From NCBI GenBank assembly GCA_017551625.1, contig JAFZLF010000009.1, forward strand, positions 186,001 through 250,000: DNA of 64,000 nucleotides, given 5' to 3'. Below, in pieces: positions 9,398 to 18,256 of this stretch. Both the position numbers and the translations under genes were made by a program. The notes below the pieces were generated by a model. The model made no database searches and was not told the DNA's origin. It was given only the letters and a program-made list of their open reading frames with translations. The stretch's first letter is position 1, and each line of letters opens with the position of its first letter. Origin of the DNA: Clostridiales bacterium. Lineage in GTDB: Bacteria > Bacillota > Clostridia > Saccharofermentanales > Saccharofermentanaceae.

Positions 9398-9835
9398 ATG
9401 GCCTGCTTCATCAACAAAATCGACGCAAAGGGGAGAATCTTCATTCCATCGAAGGCGAAGGAAGGAATGGGCGAGCGCATGTTCGTAACCATCAGCCCGG
9501 AGAAAGATTTCCTGTGCGTCTATAATGTTGAGCGTTTCCAGAGACTCAGCCAGTCCTTCGATAAGAGTAAGAAGATGTCTAAGGAAACGAAGAGAAAAGC
9601 CAGAAGACTCTTCATCGGCGGAGCGCTGGAGTGTGAACCGGATGCACAGGGACGTATCACGATCTCCTCGAATCTGTGGAATCACATCGGCGCGAAACCG
9701 ACCACGGAAGTGTGCATCTATCAGTACGCGGACATGCTCGAGATCTGCACGAAGGAGCACTACGACAACGTAGAGAGCAATGTGGATCTTGGTGATCTGG
9801 ATCTTGATGATTTCGAGGAACTCGATGGACTGTAA
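9398..9835 (+). CDS. mraZ: Transcriptional regulator MraZ
   Basis: MraZ is a ring-forming DNA-binding protein with two AbrB-like swapped-hairpin repeats that represses the division and cell wall cluster. The 145-residue protein shows both repeats, with IDAKGRIFIPSK near residue 10 and DAQGRITISSNLW near residue 85. AGGAG lies 8 nt before the ATG. Its acidic C-terminus (VDLGDLDLDDFEELDGL) is overlapped by the start of rsmH. It is first in the cluster, as expected. Confidence 0.93.
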   Translation: MACFINKIDAKGRIFIPSKAKEGMGERMFVTISPEKDFLCVYNVERFQRLSQSFDKSKKMSKETKRKARRLFIGGALECEPDAQGRITISSNLWNHIGAKPTTEVCIYQYADMLEICTKEHYDNVESNVDLGDLDLDDFEELDGL

Positions 9836-10793
9836 TTTTCATCATCTTCCGGTGCTTTTTGCGGAGTGCATGGAAGCTCTGAATATAAAAGAAAACGGGA
9901 TCTACGTGGACTGTACCGCCGGCGGCGGCGGACACAGCTCCGGGATCGTAGAGAGACTGGGAGATCACGGTAAGCTTATCTCCCTCGATAAAGACGACGA
10001 GGCACTGGCGGCCTGCGAAGCAAAAAGAGCAGCGCTGGGCGCGGAAAAGAAATGGGTACTGGTTAAGACCGATTTTTCAAGGATCGGCGAAGTGCTCGAA
10101 GAGATGAACATTGACAAAGTGGACGGGGTGCTGGCAGATCTCGGCGTATCCTCCCATCAGATCGACACGGCAGACAGAGGATTCTCCTATATGCAGGAAG
10201 GACCTCTGGACATGCGGATGAACCAGAAGCAGGAGCTGTCGGCGAAAGTGGTGGTCAACGAGTATTCACAGGAAGACCTCACGAGGATTTTCCGGGAATA
10301 CGGGGAGGAGAGATACGCGGGAAGGATCGCATCGGCGATCGTGGAGAAGAGGAAACTCTCACCGGTCACGACGACGTCGGAACTTTCGGAGATCATCCGC
10401 AGTGCGATGCCCCGTTCCTCGAAGAAAGAGGATCAGCATCCGGCGAGACGGTGCTTCCAGGCGATCCGTATCGAGGTCAATCACGAACTGGTCTCAGTAA
10501 CGGAACTTCTCGAAGTCGTACCTTCTCTGCTGAATGCACATGGACGGTTTGCGGTGATCTCCTTCCACTCGCTGGAGGACAGACTGGTCAAGGAGGCATT
10601 CCGCAGACTCGAAAATCCGTGCACATGCCCGAGAGAATTTCCGGTCTGTGTGTGCGGGAAGAAGCCGATGGGACAACAGATCCATAGCAAGCCCATCGTC
10701 GCTTCTAAAAAGGAAGCTATGGAAAATAAACGCTCGGGGTGCGCCAAGCTGAGAGTATTTGAAAGGAATGAAGAGGTATGGGTCAGGCAGTGA
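9825..10793 (+). CDS. rsmH: 16S rRNA (cytosine-1402 N4)-methyltransferase
   Basis: RsmH (MraW) methylates N4 of C1402 in the 30S P site. The 322-residue protein starts with HHLPVLFAECMEAL, followed by the SAM-binding YVDCTAGGGGHSSGI, GVLADLGVSSHQID and the RFAVISFHSLEDRLVK motif. The ATG at 9825 lies inside the end of mraZ (11-nt overlap) with GAGGAA upstream; an earlier in-frame ATG would add residues foreign to the family. The 3' end overlaps the FtsL-like gene by 16 nt. Confidence 0.96.
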   Translation: MDCNFHHLPVLFAECMEALNIKENGIYVDCTAGGGGHSSGIVERLGDHGKLISLDKDDEALAACEAKRAALGAEKKWVLVKTDFSRIGEVLEEMNIDKVDGVLADLGVSSHQIDTADRGFSYMQEGPLDMRMNQKQELSAKVVVNEYSQEDLTRIFREYGEERYAGRIASAIVEKRKLSPVTTTSELSEIIRSAMPRSSKKEDQHPARRCFQAIRIEVNHELVSVTELLEVVPSLLNAHGRFAVISFHSLEDRLVKEAFRRLENPCTCPREFPVCVCGKKPMGQQIHSKPIVASKKEAMENKRSGCAKLRVFERNEEVWVRQ

Positions 10794-11425
10794 GAGAAAC
10801 TGAGAGAGAAACCATGGATGCCATGTTTGAGAAGACAGGTACGGAGTATTCGATCGGCCTGAACGTGGCTGCATTTAACGTGGGCGAGGCAGAGAGATAT
10901 ATGAGCGCACTCGAAGAAACGGGAACGATCCTTCAGATCCCGAAGGAAGAGAAGAAGAAAAAGATCCGCGCGCACAATAAACGCGCGGTGGAAGCAGCAT
11001 ACGGCAATTTCCGCAAGAAGACATTTTCCATGACATTGAAGCGCTTTCGCGACTTTCTTTTGTTCGCTTTGGCCGTAGCCGTGGTTACCGCTTTGTTCGG
11101 ACTTCTGGTGTATAATGAAGCACAGATCGCATCGATGAATTTTGCCAATAACAAGAAAGAGCGTCAGATCAATAAGATGCGTCAGGAGACCTCCCAGCTG
11201 AAGGAGACACTCTTCGTAAGCGCGGACCTCGAATCGGTCAAGGAGATCGCGAGCAAGCGTCTGGGTATGGTGGAGCCGAATGACAAGCAGATCGTACATG
11301 TGATCATGCCGAAGAAGGACTACATGACCACGAATCGTTCCTATAACTCCGTCGGACTGACTGAGGAGATCGTTGCAGAGGCGAAGCGTAACCTGGCGGA
11401 CTATTATTCCAATGAGGATGCGTAA
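10778..11425 (+). CDS. ftsL: FtsL-like septum formation protein
   Basis: A bitopic protein of 215 residues with a long charged cytoplasmic part (1-90), one membrane helix (about 93-112), a coiled coil (about 115-148) and a short extracellular tail. The LESVKEIASKRLGMVEP motif after the coiled coil is typical of FtsL/DivIC proteins. FtsL bridges FtsQ/DivIB and FtsB/DivIC to the FtsW-PBP synthase at the septum. Position between rsmH and the division PBP is diagnostic. The cytoplasmic part is much longer than in model FtsL proteins. A GAAGAGG ribosome-binding site lies before the ATG. Confidence 0.8.
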   Translation: MGQAVRETERETMDAMFEKTGTEYSIGLNVAAFNVGEAERYMSALEETGTILQIPKEEKKKKIRAHNKRAVEAAYGNFRKKTFSMTLKRFRDFLLFALAVAVVTALFGLLVYNEAQIASMNFANNKKERQINKMRQETSQLKETLFVSADLESVKEIASKRLGMVEPNDKQIVHVIMPKKDYMTTNRSYNSVGLTEEIVAEAKRNLADYYSNEDA

Positions 11426-11455
11426 CGATCAGGCGGGAAAGGAACCGGGACGGAT

Positions 11456-13957
11456 ATGTCTCAAGAGATAAGTAAGCATACGGCTGTGGTACAGGATGAG
11501 ACCGGGACGGCGAGATTCCGCATAGGCGGAAGGATCGTCCTGGTCACTGTCTTTCTTGCCCTGTCGGCCTTCATGGGCTATCTGATCTATGTCCAGTTCG
11601 GTATCCAGCACGACCACTATGAAGAGTACTCACATCAGGCTTCCCAGATGCACTGGCAGCGTATCAAGGATGTGCCGACCAGAGGAGATATCCTCGACAG
11701 AAATGGAAACGTCCTGGCCAGTACGGCCTATGAATATACGATCGGCATGACGCCGTCGGATGTAATGAAATCCCAGAAGGGAAAGAAAGAACCGCTGGCG
11801 GAAGACGAGATCGCCATGGCTTTCGCGGATATGATCGGCGCAGACTACGGGCAGATGCTCGAGTGGCTCGCGGACACCGATGCCGTCTACATCCAGGTCA
11901 AGAAGAAAGTCAACTACGAGCAGATGAAAGCCCTGCAGGCCTATATCTCGGATCACGGGCTCGGCGGAATCAAAATCGATGCCGTGCCGAAGAGATACTA
12001 CAATTACGGTTCGCTGGCCGCACAGGTCATCGGCTTTGCCGACCAGAGCGACAATTCCCTGATCGGCCAGTACGGGATCGAGGCGTACTACAACTCCTAT
12101 CTGACAGGCACCGAAGGATATACATATGCAGAGGTCGACAACTACAACCAGAGTGCGCTTCCGTACTCGGCTCCGACCAGTATCCAGGCACAGGACGGCT
12201 ACAATGTCCAGCTGACGCTCGATATGAATATCCAGCGTATCGCCGAGAATGCCTGCCGCGACGCATATGACGAATACCAGCCGCGTGAGGGCGTGACGTG
12301 CATCGTTATGGATCCGTACACGGCGGAGATCCTGGCGATGGTCTCCATGCCGGACTTTGATCTCAACACCCCGCGTGAGCAACCATATGCGATGAGTGAT
12401 GAGGAATGGGCAAGGCTCGCAGACGAAGTCGTGGAGATCAGTAAGGACGTGTATGTGAGCGGGCAATCCTATTACCTCATGAGTTCCGCTTGGCGCAACC
12501 GCTGTATCTCCGATACCTACGAGCCGGGTTCCACCATGAAGGCCATAACAACAGCCATCGCACTCGAGGAAGGACTGACATACGAAGATGAGTACTTCAG
12601 CGATGAGCCGATCCCGATCACGTCGGTCGATACTATCCGTTGCTGGCGCGAAAAGACAGAAGAAGGAAACCATGGCGTAGAGACGCTGCGGGAGGCCTTT
12701 GAGCGCTCCTGTAACCCAATCTTCGTGCAGCTGGCCCAGAGGATCGGCATCGATGAATACTATGACTATATCCACAGTTGCGGTTTCTACGATGTCACTG
12801 GTGTTGACCTTCCCGCGGAAGGAAAAGGCATCTTCCACGCCGAGCCGACCGAGGTCGACCTGGCGACACTGTCTTTCGGTGAGTCCTCGACGGTGACGCC
12901 ACTGCAGCTGGCCACGGTATACTCGGCGCTGGTAAACGGCGGTTCCCTGATGCGTCCGCATATTGCGTCCCGGGTCGTCGATTCGAAGGGCAACATCATC
13001 CGCGAGTATGAACCGGAAAAGGTCAGGACACTCTTCTCGGCGAGAACCTCGTCGCGTGTCAGATCACTTCTCGAGGACGTTGTTAACGTCGGTACCGGCG
13101 CGGCCGGTTATGTGCCGGGATACTATGTCGCCGGTAAGACAAGTACATCTACGATCGAGGAAGGCGACGAGGCCGGCATGCACGTAATCTCTTTCGGTTG
13201 CTACGCTCCGTCCTACGACCCGAAAATCGTGGTGCTCGTGGTCATCAACAAGCCGGAGGACAAGGATGTCGGTTCTTCGGCGCCGGCGAAGGTTGCCGCC
13301 CGTATCGTAGAGGAGACGCTCGAGTATATGGACGTCGACCGTAAGCTCTCCGACGACGAGTATAAGCGTATGGAGCTCCAGTTCCACGTACCGGATGTCG
13401 TAGGCATGTACTATGCCGACGCGAAAAAAGCACTGGAGTCCGAGGGCTTCACGGTCCTTGACGGCTGGGGCTGCATGGAGGCGGATACGGTGGTCGGCAC
13501 CGCGTACTACGGCGGTGTGGAGATGGTCTATAAGGACGCGGTCGTCGTGCTGTATCCCGGAGAGATCGGAACAAGCGAGATGGAGACGACCGGCATCCCG
13601 AGCTTCCAGGGCATGAACATCATCGAGTGCCTGCGGATGGCGAAGGAGTATAATCTGAACATCCTGATCGAAGGAAACATCCGGGGAAATGTCGTCGCAC
13701 AGGATCCGCCATTCTCGATCGGAAGTGATCTCGAGGAAGATAAGACGGCGGAAGAACCTGGTGAGACGGAATCTCCGGATGATTATATCGATCCGGACGA
13801 AGCGGGCGATCCGCCGGATGATGAAGACGATTATGAGGATGATGACGGTGATTCCGACTGGGATGAAGACGGTGAACCGGCCGAGACGACGAAAGAAGAG
13901 GCCCCGCCGCCGAAGGCTGTCCCGTACGGCAGCGTCATCCGTCTGACAATGGAGTAA
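11456..13957 (+). CDS. Class B penicillin-binding protein (FtsI/SpoVD-like) with PASTA domain
   Basis: This D,D-transpeptidase cross-links septal or spore peptidoglycan with FtsW. The 833-residue protein has an N-terminal membrane anchor (about 27-47), a dimerisation domain (VPTRGDILDRNGNVLAS), and a transpeptidase domain with STMK (359-362) and SCN (418-420). The third motif reads KTS (561-563) rather than KTG. A PASTA-like unit (FHVPDVVGMYYADAKKALE) follows near 640, then a second weaker one. A very acidic Asp/Glu segment (about 755-815) precedes the last strand. It sits between ftsL and murE, the usual place for the division PBP; ftsI and spoVD cannot be told apart here. Confidence 0.9.
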   Translation: MSQEISKHTAVVQDETGTARFRIGGRIVLVTVFLALSAFMGYLIYVQFGIQHDHYEEYSHQASQMHWQRIKDVPTRGDILDRNGNVLASTAYEYTIGMTPSDVMKSQKGKKEPLAEDEIAMAFADMIGADYGQMLEWLADTDAVYIQVKKKVNYEQMKALQAYISDHGLGGIKIDAVPKRYYNYGSLAAQVIGFADQSDNSLIGQYGIEAYYNSYLTGTEGYTYAEVDNYNQSALPYSAPTSIQAQDGYNVQLTLDMNIQRIAENACRDAYDEYQPREGVTCIVMDPYTAEILAMVSMPDFDLNTPREQPYAMSDEEWARLADEVVEISKDVYVSGQSYYLMSSAWRNRCISDTYEPGSTMKAITTAIALEEGLTYEDEYFSDEPIPITSVDTIRCWREKTEEGNHGVETLREAFERSCNPIFVQLAQRIGIDEYYDYIHSCGFYDVTGVDLPAEGKGIFHAEPTEVDLATLSFGESSTVTPLQLATVYSALVNGGSLMRPHIASRVVDSKGNIIREYEPEKVRTLFSARTSSRVRSLLEDVVNVGTGAAGYVPGYYVAGKTSTSTIEEGDEAGMHVISFGCYAPSYDPKIVVLVVINKPEDKDVGSSAPAKVAARIVEETLEYMDVDRKLSDDEYKRMELQFHVPDVVGMYYADAKKALESEGFTVLDGWGCMEADTVVGTAYYGGVEMVYKDAVVVLYPGEIGTSEMETTGIPSFQGMNIIECLRMAKEYNLNILIEGNIRGNVVAQDPPFSIGSDLEEDKTAEEPGETESPDDYIDPDEAGDPPDDEDDYEDDDGDSDWDEDGEPAETTKEEAPPPKAVPYGSVIRLTME

Positions 13958-13971
13958 AGGATGGGGAGAAC

Positions 13972-16950
13972 ATGAGAGCAAGAGATATCCTTGAAAACAC
14001 TGAATATACTTATATCGCGGGCAACCTGGACAAGGAAGTGAACGGATGCGTCATGGACAACCGCCAGGTGCAAAAGGACGATGCTTTTGTCGCGGTGATC
14101 GGGCAGAAGACAGACGGACATAAGTTTATCTCCGGCGCGCTGGAGAACGGCGCGTCCCTGATCGTGATCGAAGAAAGCAGAAGCGATGCCCTTTCTGAAG
14201 AACTGAAAAATCTCGTCGGTGCCGATGGCGCAGCTGTCGTGGCGGTAAGTGGATCCAGACGTGTCGCAGCAGAGATGGCGATGCGGTACTTCGGACATCC
14301 CTCTTCTTCGATGAAGATCTTCGGCATGACCGGCACGAAAGGGAAGACCACATCGACCTATATCCTTCACGAGATCCTCGAGCGTTCCGGGAGATCGTGC
14401 GGACTGATCGGTACGGTCGAGAATAAGATCGGACAGGAAGCGGAGAAGTCGAAGCATACGACACCGGAGGCATGGCAGTTCCAGTCCCTCCTGCGCCGGA
14501 TGAAAGACCGGGAGGTCTCGGACTGTGTCATGGAGGTATCCTCTCTGGGGCTGAAATTCGACCGCACGTACGGAGTGCGCTTCGAGGTCGGCGTTTTCAC
14601 CAATTTTATGAATGACCACATTTCAGACGGAGAACACGAGACGGAAGAAGACTATTTCAGGAGCAAACTGATGCTCTTCGACAACTGCCGGATCGCGCTG
14701 GTGAATAAGCACACGAGACGCCTCGATGAGGTCCTCTCCTATGCCAAAGCACATACAGAGCAGGTATATACGTACAGTATCGATGGTGGCGCGGACTTTT
14801 CTGTACGGGATATCATGTCGGGGAAGCAGGACGGAGTTCCGGGTATGAAGTTTACACTGGTGACGCCCTCCTGCGAAGAGAAAATGTTCGTCCCGCTCCT
14901 TTGCGATTTTAATGTGGACAACGCCCTGTGCGGTGCGGCCACGGCTTATCTGGCCGGCGTTTCTGTGGAGGATATCAAACGGGGGATGACCTTCGTTTCG
15001 GTTCCGGGACGCATGGAGATGATCGAAAACACGCTTGGCATCAAGGTCTATGTGGACTACGCGCACAACGGGGACAGCCTCAGAGTACTGCTTAAGGCGA
15101 TCCGCCCGTCCTGTGAAGGCAGGATCATCACGGTGTTCGGCTGTGGAGGCGACCGTCCTCATGACAGAAGATACACCATGGGCGAAGTATCTGCGCGATA
15201 CAGTGATTTTACCGTCGTCACGACAGATAACTCCCGAAGCGAAGCCTTTGAACAGATCTCCGGCATGATCGTCGAAGGGATCAACCGGGTACCCGGCTCG
15301 CCGTTTATCGTCATCGAAGATAGAAAAGAAGCGATCAGGTATGCCTGCGCCATGGCAGATGAAGAAGATATCGTAGTCGTGGCCGGAAAAGGCCACGAGA
15401 CCACGATGACGATCGGGAAAGATGTCGTTAGATTTGTCGATTCTGAGGTCACATCAGAAGTGCTCCGCGAACTCGAAGCGGAAAAGAAGGAAAAGAGAGT
15501 GAAGTTTACCCTAAAGGATGTCGTCGATGTGACCGGCGGTGAACTTCTCCAGTTTGAGGGAAAGAGTGAAGAAGACCTGTCCGGCTTCGTCGTGGACGGT
15601 GTGTCGACCGATACGAGAGAGCTCGAAGAGGGGAACCTCTTCCTCGCGCTGATCGGTGAGAAATTTGATGGAAATACCTATGCGGCCAAGGCGGCCGATG
15701 CCGGCGCCCGTGCACTGGTGCTCTCGACGATGGAATATGCGCCCAAAGACATACCGGTCGTGCTGGTCCCGGATACGAAGATCGCGCTGGAGAGACTGGC
15801 CGAGTGCTATCGGAAACGTCTGGGGTGTAAGGTGATCGCGGTCACGGGAAGTGTCGGAAAGACTTCGACCCGTCAGATGATCTTCTCTGCGCTGTCGACC
15901 GGCTGTAAGGCCGATGTGACAAAGCATAATAACAATAACGAGATCGGTCTTTCGAAGACGATCCTGGCCACGCCTTGCGATACGGAGGTGCTCGTCCTGG
16001 AGATGGGTATGCGGGCCCGCGGTGAGATCTCGGAACTGACCCACATTGCGCATCCGGATGTCGCGGTGATCACGAATATCGGTGTCTCCCATATGGAGAT
16101 CCTCGGAACGCAGGAAGCGATCATGCACGCGAAACTCGAGGTCCTCGAGTGCCTCAAAGAAGGCGGACTTCTGATCATCCCGTATGCGGATCCGATGCTT
16201 CAGAAAGCGGTAAGAGAAGGACTGGTCCGTGACGATGTGAAGATCGCCTATACCTCGACAGAAGATATCTCTTTCCCGGATCGGGCATATGGTACGGCCG
16301 TAGCCGATCAGATCCGAAGTGAAGACAACCGGATCTTCTGCCGCGCACGGGCGGGCTTCGGCACGATAGAGGAAACAGCGCTCTGCGTACGTGCGGTCGG
16401 ACTGCATCACGCGTCCAATGCGCTCGCGGGGCTCCTGTGCGGACTGTATCTGCAGATCCCGACCGAGAAGATCACGGAAGGGATCAAGCGGTTCTGCCAG
16501 ATCGGACACCGTGAGAGAAGCGTCGATGTCAGTGGCATACATTTTCTCGATGATGCCTATAATGCCGGCCCCGAGTCCATGATGGCGGCCTTCGAGTCGA
16601 TCCGCAGACTCGCGAAAGACGGGAAAGCCTACGCTTGCATCGGCGATATGCTCGAGCTCGGCGACGAGTCGGAGAGACAGCACTTCGCGATCGGGAAGAA
16701 AGCGGCGGAAGTAGGACTGAATGGTATCCTGGTCCTCGGGGATTTTAAGGATACGGTCCGTCGAGGCGTGGAGTCCGTCTCCGCGGATATTCCCGTATAC
16801 TGCTTTGACAATAAAATAGAGATGGCCGCGGGACTTCACCGGATCGTGAAGAAAGGGGACTACGTCCTTCTTAAGGCCTCCCACTTCTTTGCGATGTATA
16901 CAATTGCCGATGAGTATGATTCAATAGTTCGTGGAGGAAGCGAACAGTGA
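13972..16950 (+). CDS. murEF: MurE-MurF fusion: UDP-MurNAc-tripeptide and -pentapeptide synthetase
   Basis: One 992-residue frame contains two complete Mur ligases. Residues 1 to about 495 are MurE, with the P-loop GMTGTKGKTT (118-127) and the amino-acid selectivity region containing DNSR (419-422). Residues from about 500 are MurF, with GSVGKTST (626-633), HNNNNEIGLSKT and the FLDDAYNAGPESM motif. MurE adds the third stem-peptide residue and MurF adds D-Ala-D-Ala. The arginine after DN is the feature of meso-diaminopimelate ligases (usual form DNPR), so DAP is the likely substrate. No stop or frameshift is seen at the junction (about 15490). A GGGGAG lies before the ATG. Confidence 0.95.
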   Translation: MRARDILENTEYTYIAGNLDKEVNGCVMDNRQVQKDDAFVAVIGQKTDGHKFISGALENGASLIVIEESRSDALSEELKNLVGADGAAVVAVSGSRRVAAEMAMRYFGHPSSSMKIFGMTGTKGKTTSTYILHEILERSGRSCGLIGTVENKIGQEAEKSKHTTPEAWQFQSLLRRMKDREVSDCVMEVSSLGLKFDRTYGVRFEVGVFTNFMNDHISDGEHETEEDYFRSKLMLFDNCRIALVNKHTRRLDEVLSYAKAHTEQVYTYSIDGGADFSVRDIMSGKQDGVPGMKFTLVTPSCEEKMFVPLLCDFNVDNALCGAATAYLAGVSVEDIKRGMTFVSVPGRMEMIENTLGIKVYVDYAHNGDSLRVLLKAIRPSCEGRIITVFGCGGDRPHDRRYTMGEVSARYSDFTVVTTDNSRSEAFEQISGMIVEGINRVPGSPFIVIEDRKEAIRYACAMADEEDIVVVAGKGHETTMTIGKDVVRFVDSEVTSEVLRELEAEKKEKRVKFTLKDVVDVTGGELLQFEGKSEEDLSGFVVDGVSTDTRELEEGNLFLALIGEKFDGNTYAAKAADAGARALVLSTMEYAPKDIPVVLVPDTKIALERLAECYRKRLGCKVIAVTGSVGKTSTRQMIFSALSTGCKADVTKHNNNNEIGLSKTILATPCDTEVLVLEMGMRARGEISELTHIAHPDVAVITNIGVSHMEILGTQEAIMHAKLEVLECLKEGGLLIIPYADPMLQKAVREGLVRDDVKIAYTSTEDISFPDRAYGTAVADQIRSEDNRIFCRARAGFGTIEETALCVRAVGLHHASNALAGLLCGLYLQIPTEKITEGIKRFCQIGHRERSVDVSGIHFLDDAYNAGPESMMAAFESIRRLAKDGKAYACIGDMLELGDESERQHFAIGKKAAEVGLNGILVLGDFKDTVRRGVESVSADIPVYCFDNKIEMAAGLHRIVKKGDYVLLKASHFFAMYTIADEYDSIVRGGSEQ

Positions 16951-18254
16951 GAAGAAAGATAAAAGGCCTGACATCAGACAGTTTCGCCTATAGAGAAGAC
17001 GGTAAGATCGAGTCGCTCGACGTGCTTGCGCCGCTTCGCGTGAATATGGGCATCGTTATTATCGTTCTGATCATGATGGCCTTCGGCTCGGTGATGCTCT
17101 TCTCTGCAAGTATGCCCAAGGCCTACACCTCTCAGGGCAACGCGATGTACTACGTCATCCATCAGGGCAGTTTCCTGCTCATGGGTTTCGGCGCGGCGCT
17201 GATCATCACGTTCGTTCCGCTCAAACTCTTCGACAAATGGCCGATCACGCTGGCTGTCTATCTGTCAGCTGTCGGTATGGCGCTTCTGACACTGACGATG
17301 GGTACCGTTATCAACGGTTCGAGAAGATGGATCTTCATCGGCGGCGTCTCGGTCCAGCCTTCCGAGTTCATCAAGGTCGCGATCGTCTACTCGATCGCCG
17401 GCTACCGTTCCTTCATCCAGAAGGTGAGAAAGAAAGGGAAACTCCGGGCCAGGAAGATCTCTCAGGCGACGCTGGACGGGCTCCTTGATATCACTATTCC
17501 CGGGATGCTGGTGCTGTTCTGCCTTCTCATCGTCGTGCTGCAGCCCCATATGTCGTGCTTCCTGATCCTCTCTGCGATCTCCGCGATCTGCTTCCTGTGC
17601 TGCGGGATCCCGATCCGCTCATGGCTTCGCGGCGGAGCCTTTCTTCTTCTGATCTGCATCATCGCGGGCGGGATCGGATATATGGCGATGCCGGGCGAGA
17701 AGAAAGAGAAACTCGAACAGAACTTCGCCCACGTTGTGAAAAGACTGAATATCTTCGCGACCATGAAGGCGGACGAAGAAGAAGAGAAAAAGGCGGATGA
17801 TGACGATACGTATCAGAGTGAGCAGTCGATCATCGCGATCGGCTCCGGTGGGATCACGGGTGTCGGATTTGGCAATAGCCGCCAGAAGTATATGTATCTC
17901 CCGGAAGCACACAATGACTACGTATATTCCATCATCTGCGAGGAACTGGGATTTGTCGGAGGTCTGGTCGTGATGCTGCTGTTCTGGGCTTTTGCGATCG
18001 CCGGTTTTCTGGTGTCGTGGCAGGCGGACAGCCTTTTCACCCGTGTTCTGACGGCGGGGTATACGACATTGATCACGCTTCAAGCGTTTCTGAATATCGG
18101 CGTGGCCATCGGCGCGATCCCGCCGACAGGTATCACACTGCCGTTCTTCAGTTACGGTGGAACGGCGAACTTCTTCTTCATGATCGCAGTGGGGTTGATC
18201 CTGTCCGTATCCAAGACAGGCAGAAAGAGAAAAACAGTAAAGCTGGTGGTATAG
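16947..18254 (+). CDS. ftsW: SEDS division glycosyltransferase FtsW (SpoVE-like)
   Basis: FtsW polymerises septal glycan together with the class B PBP. The 435-residue protein has about ten membrane helices, VQPSEFIKVAIV, a VVLQPHMSC loop, PEAHNDYVYSIICEELG and the final ITLPFFSYGGTANF signature. An acidic loop (KADEEEEKKADDDD) lies between helices 7 and 8. The start is a GTG overlapping the murEF stop, with GGAGG 9 nt upstream. mraY and murD, which normally lie between murF and ftsW, are absent. Confidence 0.93.
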   Translation: MRRKIKGLTSDSFAYREDGKIESLDVLAPLRVNMGIVIIVLIMMAFGSVMLFSASMPKAYTSQGNAMYYVIHQGSFLLMGFGAALIITFVPLKLFDKWPITLAVYLSAVGMALLTLTMGTVINGSRRWIFIGGVSVQPSEFIKVAIVYSIAGYRSFIQKVRKKGKLRARKISQATLDGLLDITIPGMLVLFCLLIVVLQPHMSCFLILSAISAICFLCCGIPIRSWLRGGAFLLLICIIAGGIGYMAMPGEKKEKLEQNFAHVVKRLNIFATMKADEEEEKKADDDDTYQSEQSIIAIGSGGITGVGFGNSRQKYMYLPEAHNDYVYSIICEELGFVGGLVVMLLFWAFAIAGFLVSWQADSLFTRVLTAGYTTLITLQAFLNIGVAIGAIPPTGITLPFFSYGGTANFFFMIAVGLILSVSKTGRKRKTVKLVV

Positions 18255-18256
18255 GT

